NCBI GenBank assembly: GCA_048061315.1
Contig: JBGMRJ010000001.1
Coordinates: 1 to 64,000 of the forward strand
Source: CAYQUC01 sp048061315
GTDB lineage: Bacteria; Pseudomonadota; Gammaproteobacteria; UBA6429; Thiohalophilaceae
Length of the DNA stretch: 64,000 bases
Reading direction: 5' to 3'
The number at the start of each line of letters is the position of its first letter. The stretch's first letter is position 1. Below the pieces are notes generated by a model. The model had not been told where the DNA came from. It did no database searches and worked only from the letters and a program-made list of their open reading frames with translations. Made by a program: the position numbers and the translations under genes. Positions 1 through 8,095 of this stretch are shown in pieces.

Positions 1-370
1 GATTATCCCAGAAGATTTGTGCAAACTTGGCAGTTTGCTGATTCTTGGGAACCATCCCTAGACGTTTTGCGTATGTCGCTAAACCGTGCATGATGTGAGT
101 GATGGGTAATTCACGAGGACAACGAACAACACAGTTGTAACATGACGTACACATCCACATTGATGATGAAGTAAGTACTTCCTCACGTTTACCGGCCCGA
201 ATCATCATGAACAATTCCTGTGGTGGATGATCCCAGGCATCTCCTAGGGGACATGAACCAGAACACACACCACACTGCATGCACATTTTAACCCATTCAC
301 CTTCTTCGACATTCGCTTCAACTTCTTTTAGGAAGCTATTGCGATAACTTTCAATTACATTTGCGCTCAT
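1..370 (-). CDS. qmoC: QmoC, N-terminal iron-sulfur part (runs off the window)
   Basis: The first 123 codons of a HdrC-like subunit are visible. Two complete [4Fe-4S] motifs are present: Cys30/33/36/40 and Cys74/77/80/84, the second followed by PRELPITHIM. In the Qmo complex this subunit pairs a HdrC-like ferredoxin domain with a heme b membrane domain and passes electrons between QmoAB and the quinone pool; the membrane part would lie outside the window. The ATG at 370 lies 9 nt downstream of the qmoB stop, so it is the third gene of a qmoABC operon. It could instead be a stand-alone HdrC that works with HdrB, the arrangement found in some sulfur oxidisers; only the missing sequence decides. 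Confidence 0.85.
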   Translation of the reverse strand, partial: MSANVIESYRNSFLKEVEANVEEGEWVKMCMQCGVCSGSCPLGDAWDHPPQELFMMIRAGKREEVLTSSSMWMCTSCYNCVVRCPRELPITHIMHGLATYAKRLGMVPKNQQTAKFAQIFWDN

Positions 371-379
371 CTCTATCTC

Positions 380-2620
380 CTAAAACTTGAATGGGCTCAT
401 GCCGATTTTTTCAATCGTCGCAGCCATGTCGTTAATTAATTGCGGTGCACGCTCAATATCCGTAATTGCAATTTCGTAGGTTTCTACCCGTTCTGGTTCA
501 AGACTTAATGTTTGCAATGTATCCGCTACTTTACTCATACGTTCATGAGCAATTTCAGAACCACGAACAAAGTGACATTGATAATTTTCACCTTTTTGGC
601 AGCCCATCAGAATCACGCCATCATAACCCGAGTTCATCGCATCCGTTACCCAAATAAGATTAACGGAACCTAAACAACGAATCGGGATGATGCGAGTAAA
701 GGCACTGTATTCAACCTTATTCATCGCAGCCATATCAAGAGCAGGATAAGCATCATTTTCACACGCTAATACTAAAATACGGGGCTTCTCATCAAACTCA
801 TCCGGCATATCCACAATTTTCAATTGCTGACCTACCGTATCAATGGAATAGTTTTCAAATGAAATAACACGAACCGGACAAGCACCCATACAGGTACCAC
901 ATCGGCGGCAACGCGATTCATTAAATACCGGGAAGCGTGCTTCATCTTCGTCAATGGCGCCAAATGGGCATTCAACGGTACAACGTTTACACTGAGTACA
1001 ACCTTCTTTACGGAAGCTTGGAAATGATAAATCGCCTGAACGAGGATGTGCGGCACGACCCTGGCCGGCATTCTCAATGGCTTGAATGGCTTTAAGTGCG
1101 GCACCAGTGGCATCTTCGATAGCCTGAGGGCCATCCATAGGACGACGCACCGGGCCGGTAGTGTATATGCCAGTTCGACGTGTTTCATAAGGGAAACAGA
1201 TAAAATGGGAGTCATTAAAACCATTTTTTAAATGTGGAATGTCTTTACCTTGACGATAATCCAGATTCAAGATTGAATCGACTGGAATTGAAACTGAATT
1301 ACCTTCAGCCGAGTCACTATCATCGGATGCAGCAGGTTTAACATCAATATCAACACCCGAATTAGGAATCATGCCCGTTGCCAAAACCACTAAATCGGCT
1401 TTCTCAACGACTTCTTCATTCATGATTTCATCTTTGAATGACACTTCAGCACCATTACCATTGGCCTTAACACCCGACACTGTACCCTTGGTGAAGGTAA
1501 TCCCTTTCATTTGACCTGAACGGTAGAAATCTTCACCAACGGCACCTGGAGTCCGTAAATCGGAATAGATTATGTTGGTGTCAATGTCAGGATTCTGATC
1601 TTTAAAATACATTGCTTGCTTAATTGAACTCACACAACAATGACCGGAACAGTACGATAAGTGATTTTCTTTATCACTGCGTTGGCCCGCACATTGTACG
1701 AACACAACTGAATTCACTTCTTTACCGTCTTTGGTTTTAATCACGCCGCCATCGGCTGCTTTGGCTAGAGCGTCTAATTCAGACTGAGTCACAACGGCAT
1801 TTGAGCTTCCGTAACCTAATTCCGGAAGTTGATTCGCATCATATTCAGAATAACCGGATGCTTGCACGATGGCACCAAAAATCAGTTGTTCGGTTGAACC
1901 ACTTTCAACGGCGATATCAACCACGAAACGACCTGGAGCACCACCAGTATTCGCCAGTGTTGAATTTAAATGCACGGTAATATTGCTATCGGCATCGATA
2001 GCAGCAACTAAGGCATCAACACCGGTATCTTCAGGATCAGCATACGGAGATTTAGTCGGCATGCCTTTCCACATTTTTGCGGCAGCACCACCAAGGGCAC
2101 CGGTTTTTTCAACAATGTGTGAAGGATAGCCAGCTTTAGAGGCTTCAATCGCAGCCGTCATACCACTAACACCACCACCAACAACTAATATTGTTTTATT
2201 ATATGAAGTCGCATCATCATGTGATGAAGGCGCCTTACTGAATTTAGCCTCAGTCACCGCCATACGTACGTAATCGTCGGCCATTTCTTGTGTTGTTTCA
2301 CGCGCTTCATCGGTATCAGGACGAACCCAGATAACACCTTCACGAATATTGCCACGGGTTACTGCAACATTATCAAACTTAAAGGCTTGAACCTTAGCGC
2401 GACGCGAGCAAGCACAAATCGCAACGTGAGTAACACCGTCATTATCGATATCATCCTGAATCATTTTAACGCCGGCTTCGGAACATAAAAAATCATGTTC
2501 TTTAGCATCGGCTGCTTTGGTATCACGTTTGGCAATTTGAGCCATTTGAGCGGTATCAACACGATCTCCGATACCACAACCTTTACATATATAGGCATGT
2601 ATTTTAATTTCATCAGCCAT
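380..2620 (-). CDS. qmoB: QmoB, HdrA-like flavoprotein with ferredoxin and MvhD domains
   Basis: A 746-residue cytoplasmic subunit of the quinone-interacting oxidoreductase that is the expected partner of APS reductase. An N-terminal Cys-rich stretch (CKGCG at 12-16, further Cys near 46 and 69-71) precedes an FAD-binding Rossmann motif (GGGVSG at 148-153) of the HdrA type. A second cysteine group follows in mid-protein (QCAG, then YCSGHCC). Two [4Fe-4S] motifs sit near 545-590 (CTQCKRCTVECP and CRRCGTCMGACP). The last ~130 residues match the delta subunit of methyl-viologen-reducing hydrogenase (MvhD/FlpD). Length and domain order are as expected for QmoB. It lies 3 nt after qmoA and 9 nt before qmoC. 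Confidence 0.93.
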   Translation of the reverse strand: MADEIKIHAYICKGCGIGDRVDTAQMAQIAKRDTKAADAKEHDFLCSEAGVKMIQDDIDNDGVTHVAICACSRRAKVQAFKFDNVAVTRGNIREGVIWVRPDTDEARETTQEMADDYVRMAVTEAKFSKAPSSHDDATSYNKTILVVGGGVSGMTAAIEASKAGYPSHIVEKTGALGGAAAKMWKGMPTKSPYADPEDTGVDALVAAIDADSNITVHLNSTLANTGGAPGRFVVDIAVESGSTEQLIFGAIVQASGYSEYDANQLPELGYGSSNAVVTQSELDALAKAADGGVIKTKDGKEVNSVVFVQCAGQRSDKENHLSYCSGHCCVSSIKQAMYFKDQNPDIDTNIIYSDLRTPGAVGEDFYRSGQMKGITFTKGTVSGVKANGNGAEVSFKDEIMNEEVVEKADLVVLATGMIPNSGVDIDVKPAASDDSDSAEGNSVSIPVDSILNLDYRQGKDIPHLKNGFNDSHFICFPYETRRTGIYTTGPVRRPMDGPQAIEDATGAALKAIQAIENAGQGRAAHPRSGDLSFPSFRKEGCTQCKRCTVECPFGAIDEDEARFPVFNESRCRRCGTCMGACPVRVISFENYSIDTVGQQLKIVDMPDEFDEKPRILVLACENDAYPALDMAAMNKVEYSAFTRIIPIRCLGSVNLIWVTDAMNSGYDGVILMGCQKGENYQCHFVRGSEIAHERMSKVADTLQTLSLEPERVETYEIAITDIERAPQLINDMAATIEKIGMSPFKF

Positions 2621-2623
2621 TTT

Positions 2624-3910
2624 CTATCCCTCCGCCCCGGCAACACGGTTAACGATTTGAATCGCCCGTAATGCACTTGCTGTGGCACTTTGCACAGCAC
2701 GATTAACATCTAACGCATCAGAAGAACAACCTGCTGCAAAAATACCGCCGTTTGATTCGTCTTGCTCAATAAACCCTTCGACATTCACTTTAACTTTAAT
2801 TGGAAAGTCGTCACTGGCAACGCTGGGTTCCATACCAATAGCCAATACCACTAAATCATGTTGATTGTCATAACGGTTATAACCTTCAGTATCCACACCG
2901 CGAAGAATTGGATTACCGGAATCTTTGTCTTCATCAATACGCGCTACTTTTGATTTTACAAAGGTGACATTGGGATTTTCTTTTACTTTTTGGTGAAAGT
3001 CGTCAATTCGGTCGATAGCGCGAATATCGATATAATAAATAGTCGATTTACCATCGTCACCGAAAGCATCTTGCACATAATGAGTATGCTTTAAAGATGC
3101 CATACAACAAATGCGTGAACAATGTTTTAAATGATTTCTGTCACGTGAACCAGCACATTGGATAAAAGCCACATTCTTCGCCTCTGCACCATCGCTAGGA
3201 CGCAATAATTTGCCGCCAGTGGGGCCATGGGGATCAGCTAGACGTTCAAACTCAACGCTGGTAATAACATTATCAATTCGGTCATAACCATACGGCTGAA
3301 TTTTTGCTGCATCATAAGGCTGCCAGCCTGTTGCCCAAATAATAGCGCCAACCGTAATTGTATTTGAAGTTTCAACCATATCTAAATCGATTGCATTATA
3401 CTTACAGGCGTCCTTTGCTTTAGTTGCGTCATCAGTTCCGATAATACTTGGGTCAATAACATAACGCTGCGGGTATGCCATCAAGCTTGGCAAATACGCT
3501 GCTTTGCACGTATTTAAACCGTAATTTTGTTCGTTTTTAATTTCAGTCTCGACTGCATCAGCACAATCACCACAGGCAGTGCAGTTTTCATTAACAAAGC
3601 GAGGAGCTGTTTTTAAAGTCACGCTGTAATTACCTTCATCACCGGATACTTCAGCAACTTCGGTTAACGTTAACAAGCGAATGTTTTTATTACCCATCAA
3701 GCGACGCTGGTTAATTTCTAGACCACACGTTGGATGGCACATTTTAGGGAAATATTTATACAATTTAGAAACCCGGCCACCAATAGCAGGTGATTTCTCA
3801 ACTAATATCACTTGTTTGCCACATTCTGCCGCTTCAATAGCTGCAGTCATGCCACTTATACCACCACCTACGACTAAAATGGTTTCGTTTGTTGCGACGA
3901 TGTCTGACAT
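2624..3910 (-). CDS. qmoA: QmoA, HdrA-like FAD and iron-sulfur subunit
   Basis: A 428-residue HdrA-like flavoprotein with an FAD motif VGGGISG (14-20) and cysteine groups CHPTC (58-62) and CTACGDC (110-116). Later motifs are QCAGSRD and HCSRICC, the last typical of HdrA/QmoA. It is the first gene of the operon: a strong AAGGAGG ribosome-binding site lies about 8 nt before the ATG, and the 547 bp upstream are non-coding on this strand. In sulfate reducers aprBA usually precedes qmoA; here it does not, so APS reductase must be encoded downstream of qmoC, elsewhere, or not at all. No signal peptide is present, consistent with a cytoplasmic location. Confidence 0.93.
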   Translation of the reverse strand: MSDIVATNETILVVGGGISGMTAAIEAAECGKQVILVEKSPAIGGRVSKLYKYFPKMCHPTCGLEINQRRLMGNKNIRLLTLTEVAEVSGDEGNYSVTLKTAPRFVNENCTACGDCADAVETEIKNEQNYGLNTCKAAYLPSLMAYPQRYVIDPSIIGTDDATKAKDACKYNAIDLDMVETSNTITVGAIIWATGWQPYDAAKIQPYGYDRIDNVITSVEFERLADPHGPTGGKLLRPSDGAEAKNVAFIQCAGSRDRNHLKHCSRICCMASLKHTHYVQDAFGDDGKSTIYYIDIRAIDRIDDFHQKVKENPNVTFVKSKVARIDEDKDSGNPILRGVDTEGYNRYDNQHDLVVLAIGMEPSVASDDFPIKVKVNVEGFIEQDESNGGIFAAGCSSDALDVNRAVQSATASALRAIQIVNRVAGAEG

Positions 3911-4457
3911 CGACTTTCCTCCTTCGCGAATATCACCTTGGCTACAAATTACTACAGTTAGCCTTTGGCAAAATTATGTAATCGGTTATTTTGTTTTCTT
4001 TATCAATATCTTAAGCAATAATAAAACAAAACCAAAAGCTGAATTAGTATGATTAACATTAGAATGTTTAAATATACTTAACTATTTTTGCTTAATATCA
4101 ATCATTTTCTAGACTGTCTGAGACAAAAATTCAGCCGCGTAAGATTGAACGATTTAAGCACGAAAAACAAGATAGAATTATCTTATCTTCCATAAAACCA
4201 CTTTATTTTAATACTTGATTATTTAGCTTTGTTTTATAAAATGGGTAAGTCCAGATTGAGATAATGTTATTTGTATTAACTTCGCAGAATTGAAGATAGG
4301 CAAATAGATTTAAAGGGAAACTCAAATAGATTTCCAAGAGTTTGTTATAATAGGGAATGTAAAGATACATACGTACAAAAAACGTACAATAAATACATTT
4401 ACAAATAATGTTTAACAGTGATAACTGTAATTAAATTTCAAAAATAATGGTTAAGTA
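3911..4457. promoter_or_regulatory. Divergent intergenic region between qmoA and the ferredoxin/flavin oxidoreductase
   Basis: 547 bp without a gene, holding the start regions of two divergent units. On the plus strand a TATAAT-like -10 element is visible at 4346-4351 without a convincing -35. A perfect 8-bp direct repeat ACGTACAA follows at 4371-4378 and 4382-4389, 11 bp (one helical turn) apart. On the minus strand the strong qmoA ribosome-binding site is clear but no promoter stands out. The regulatory reading is inference. Confidence 0.4.
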
Positions 4458-5756
4458 ATGGATTTTGACTCTCTCTCTTTAGTTATGTACGGCATTCCGA
4501 TTGTTTTTAGCTTGATATTTTTATTATCAAGAAGACGCAAACATCATAAAACAGTTAAAAGGCTTGAGGATTATATTGAAGCGGGCATGACTGAACCCGC
4601 TTCATTACATCCCGTTATAAACACCAATCGCTGTGTGGGTTGCGCTGCCTGCGTACCAGCGTGTCCTGAAGGGCAAATCATTGGCATTATTAAAGGTAAA
4701 GCACAGCTTCTTAATCCCACCAAATGCATTGGCCATGGGGCCTGTAAAGCGGCCTGTCCTTTTGATGCTATTACCCTGGTATTTGGAACAGAAAAACGCG
4801 GTGTCGATATTCCCGATGTGTCTGAAAATTTTGAAACCAATATCCCCGGCTTATTCATTGCCGGTGAATTAGGTGGAATGGGTTTAATCCGTAATGCCAT
4901 CACCCAAGGTACCCAGGCAATGGGCTATATAGCGAAACGAGGCAGTAAAGGTAAAGAGCTTGATGTTGTTGTTATTGGAGCCGGTCCGTCCGGTTTTGCT
5001 GCGACACTCGGTGCCCATGAACGAAAAATGAAATACAAAACCTTCGAACAGGACTCGCTTGGCGGAACAGTCTACAATTTTCCTCGCGGTAAACTGGTTA
5101 TGACTGCACCAGTTATATTACCCATAATTGGCACTGTTAAAATGTTTGAAACAACCAAAGAAAAATTACTCGAACTTTGGAATTCTGTTGAGAAAAAAAC
5201 CGGTATAAAAATTAATTATCTCGAGAAAATGGAAAATATTGAGCCCAATGGTGAAGGTTTTACAGTCACCACCAACAAGGGGACTTATGAAACCAGTACA
5301 GTATTATTTTGCCTTGGCCGACGAGGATCACCCAGAAAATTAGGTGTATCAGGCGAAGAAGATCCAAAAGTTGTTTATCGTTTAAATGACCCTGCAGACT
5401 ATATTAATAAACACGTTTTGATTGTTGGTGGAGGTGATAGTGCACTTGAAGCCGCCACGAGTATTGCTGAGGTAGAAGGCTCTAAAGTAACCATTTCGTA
5501 TCGAAGCCCATCCTTTTCAAGAGCAAAACAAAAAAATCAGGATAATATTAAAAATATGTCTGAAAGTGGTGAATTAACAACATTAATGTCGTCTACAGTT
5601 AGTTCTATTACAGCAACTGAAGTTAAATTGGACCAGGAAGGTGAATCAGTTGTTATTAAAAATGATGGTATTATCGTATGTGCAGGTGGTATCTTGCCAA
5701 CACCCTTCTTGAAAAAAATTGGTATCGTAGTAGAAACAAAACACGGCAACGTTTAA
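4458..5756 (+). CDS. Membrane-anchored ferredoxin / NAD(P)-FAD oxidoreductase
   Basis: A 432-residue protein with an N-terminal membrane segment (about 10-23) followed by basic residues (RRRKHHK), so the rest is probably cytoplasmic. A bacterial ferredoxin region comes next: Cys59/62/65/69, then Cys90/His93/Cys96/Cys100, where His replaces the usual second cysteine of the second cluster. The C-terminal two thirds are a thioredoxin-reductase-like two-dinucleotide-binding fold: GAGPSG (174-179) for FAD and GGGDSA (324-329) for NAD(P)H. The redox CxxC of thioredoxin reductase is absent, so it probably exchanges electrons between NAD(P)H and the iron-sulfur clusters. The true partner is unknown; it is divergent from qmoABC and 19 nt upstream of the ankyrin gene. 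Confidence 0.8.
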   Translation: MDFDSLSLVMYGIPIVFSLIFLLSRRRKHHKTVKRLEDYIEAGMTEPASLHPVINTNRCVGCAACVPACPEGQIIGIIKGKAQLLNPTKCIGHGACKAACPFDAITLVFGTEKRGVDIPDVSENFETNIPGLFIAGELGGMGLIRNAITQGTQAMGYIAKRGSKGKELDVVVIGAGPSGFAATLGAHERKMKYKTFEQDSLGGTVYNFPRGKLVMTAPVILPIIGTVKMFETTKEKLLELWNSVEKKTGIKINYLEKMENIEPNGEGFTVTTNKGTYETSTVLFCLGRRGSPRKLGVSGEEDPKVVYRLNDPADYINKHVLIVGGGDSALEAATSIAEVEGSKVTISYRSPSFSRAKQKNQDNIKNMSESGELTTLMSSTVSSITATEVKLDQEGESVVIKNDGIIVCAGGILPTPFLKKIGIVVETKHGNV

Positions 5757-5775
5757 TTTAAACCTTCAAACCTTC

Positions 5776-7830
5776 ATGTATTTAACTAAAATTCTCCCAA
5801 AGAAAAAGCACTGGCTTCAAAAGTGCACTGTTTTAATAGTCCTGCTATTTAGTTTCCAGCTGCATATCGCAGAAGCAGCAACGCACAGTAAAACCTATAA
5901 CGATGCCCGACGTGCAGTTCGTATGCAAGATTATGAAAAAGCATTTCTGCTGTATAAAAAACTGGCAAACAAAGGTGACAAAAAAGCCCAATATGATCTT
6001 GGTGTTATGTACCGCACGGGTCGAGGTACTCGGCAAAGCAATAAAAATGCATTTAAATGGATGAAAATGTCAGCCAAGCGTGGTTATGACAAGGCACAAT
6101 ATTCAGTAGCCATGATGTATTTAAATGGTCAAGGCATTAGCCAGAATACCCAAAAAGCAAAATTTTGGTTAAAAAACGCTGCCAAACAAAAACATCGCAA
6201 GTCAATAGAACAACTCGCCCGCATCAAAGAAAAAGGCCACTTGAAATTTATCCCCGAAAAAAGCTCGGATAAAAATGCTGGCTTGTATTCAGCTGCACGC
6301 AAAGGAGATTTAGATCAGGTTAAACGCCTGGTTAAAGCAGGTGCCAATGTTAACAACAAGGCTAAATTTGGTAAAACCGTATTAATGGACGCTGCCGATA
6401 ATGGTCGAGTTCAAACTGTTAAATATTTAATTAAAAAAGGCGCACACGTCAATAACAAAAATAATAAGGGTGAAACTGCGCTAATTCTTGCAGTTGGAAA
6501 TGATCACGTTAAAACCAGCACACTATTAATCCGGCACAAAGCAAAAGTTAATGCCAGGGATAAAAACGGCAAAACAGCGCTAATGTATGCTGCTATTAAC
6601 GGCAATATGGAAATGATTAAGCTTCTGTTAAACAAAGGAGCCAGTATTAATGCTAAAGATAACGGCAAAAGAACGGCCTATGAATTTGCATTAAAACGAC
6701 GTAAAAAAGAACTGGCCAAATATCTGCTATCCAAAGGTGCCAAACCTGTTACACGGGCAAATAAAAAATCATCAATCGTTTCTTTAACAAAGAGAGATTT
6801 TTCCACATCCGGTAAAGCAACTGACGATATTTACAAGAGCTGGTCAACCTTGATGGTTGCTGCCTGGAGAGGCCAGACAAAAAATGTTAAACGTCTGCTT
6901 CAAGGTGGTGCCAACGTACACGTTAGAGATGAAGATGGATACACCGCTTTGAGTCGCGCTGCAGAAAAAGGCTATTATGAAATAACCAAGATGCTCATTA
7001 AAAAGCGAGCCAAGGTCAACATTCGACTCAAAAATGGAATGACACCATTAATGCTAGCCTCTCGAAATAAACATCGAAAGGTCGTTACATTATTATTAAA
7101 AAATAAAGCCAACCCTAATATAAAAATGGAGAATAATGCTACTGCGTTAAATTATGCTGCTAAACGTGGCGACAGTAAGATTATACGATTACTGGTATTG
7201 CACGGCGCAAAACTGGATGTCAAAGAGACTAATGGCATGAATGCATTTTTGTGGTCAGCCAGTCATGGCAACACTGAAATCACAAAATTTTTATTGCAAA
7301 AAGGCAGTAACATTAATATTAAAGACAGCAAAGGGCAAACTGCTTTATGGTTAGCTGCAATTAATGGTCATAGTAAGGTATTTAAGTTATTGCTTGACCA
7401 GGGTGCTGACATTGAATCAAAAGATAAAAGTGGTTATACCTTACTGGCTCGCTCAGCCACTCTAGGTAATATTAAAGTTGTAAAAATTCTTATTGATTAT
7501 AAAGCTGATATTAATGCTAAAAGTAAAACAATGAATACCCCGCTCATGCTTGCAGCTGATAGTGGCCATCCGAAAATAGTGGGGTTACTGCTTAAAAACT
7601 CATCAGACATTAATACCAAAAATATCCATGGTAACACCGCTTTAATGCTTGCCGTTACGGGTGGCTATGTAAATACTGTTAAAGTTTTACTTAATAACAA
7701 TGCCAATGTAAAAATAAGAAATAAAAATCGTAAAAATGCTATCTCAATGGCGAAAAGTGCCGGCCACAATAAAATTTTAAAACTACTTGAAGACGGTGGT
7801 AAAGACGGTAAATTTCTTGGTGTATTTTAA
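5776..7830 (+). CDS. Secreted Sel1-like / ankyrin-repeat protein
   Basis: 684 residues. A signal peptide (about 1-35, ending LHIAEAA) is followed by two to three Sel1-like repeats between about 40 and 150 (for example AQYDLGVMY and AQYSVAMMYLNGQG). About 15 ankyrin repeats then form two blocks: five repeats at about 170-330 and ten at about 355-675, separated by a Ser/Thr/Lys-rich linker. Repeats carry the usual TALMxAA...G and LLxxGAxxNxxxxxG patterns and are rich in lysine. Such proteins are protein-binding scaffolds; no catalytic domain is visible. It follows the ferredoxin/flavin gene by 19 nt and is probably co-transcribed. The partner and function are unknown. Confidence 0.85.
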   Translation: MYLTKILPKKKHWLQKCTVLIVLLFSFQLHIAEAATHSKTYNDARRAVRMQDYEKAFLLYKKLANKGDKKAQYDLGVMYRTGRGTRQSNKNAFKWMKMSAKRGYDKAQYSVAMMYLNGQGISQNTQKAKFWLKNAAKQKHRKSIEQLARIKEKGHLKFIPEKSSDKNAGLYSAARKGDLDQVKRLVKAGANVNNKAKFGKTVLMDAADNGRVQTVKYLIKKGAHVNNKNNKGETALILAVGNDHVKTSTLLIRHKAKVNARDKNGKTALMYAAINGNMEMIKLLLNKGASINAKDNGKRTAYEFALKRRKKELAKYLLSKGAKPVTRANKKSSIVSLTKRDFSTSGKATDDIYKSWSTLMVAAWRGQTKNVKRLLQGGANVHVRDEDGYTALSRAAEKGYYEITKMLIKKRAKVNIRLKNGMTPLMLASRNKHRKVVTLLLKNKANPNIKMENNATALNYAAKRGDSKIIRLLVLHGAKLDVKETNGMNAFLWSASHGNTEITKFLLQKGSNINIKDSKGQTALWLAAINGHSKVFKLLLDQGADIESKDKSGYTLLARSATLGNIKVVKILIDYKADINAKSKTMNTPLMLAADSGHPKIVGLLLKNSSDINTKNIHGNTALMLAVTGGYVNTVKVLLNNNANVKIRNKNRKNAISMAKSAGHNKILKLLEDGGKDGKFLGVF

Positions 7831-8095
7831 AATTATCAAATCATAATTTAATTATTATTAACCAATAATATAATATTATCCGCTCACAATAAAATTAAGT
7901 AACTATGAAAATATCACTCTCGAGAGATATGTGCTTGATGTTAGTCTAGATAATTCATCTTATAACCTGGATATGCCCGGATAAGTAATTTTTAATTACA
8001 GAAAATTATAACATTTAGCAATCTGAATCAATAAACTATTCGCTATCTTTTAAACACCATAGAGACATTAAAACAATATCGAAAGGATGCACTAT

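Noticed and set aside
7917..7926. CTCTCGAGAG palindrome between convergent genes
   Set aside because: It is only 10 bp, without loop or U-tract; neither a terminator nor an operator can be supported.
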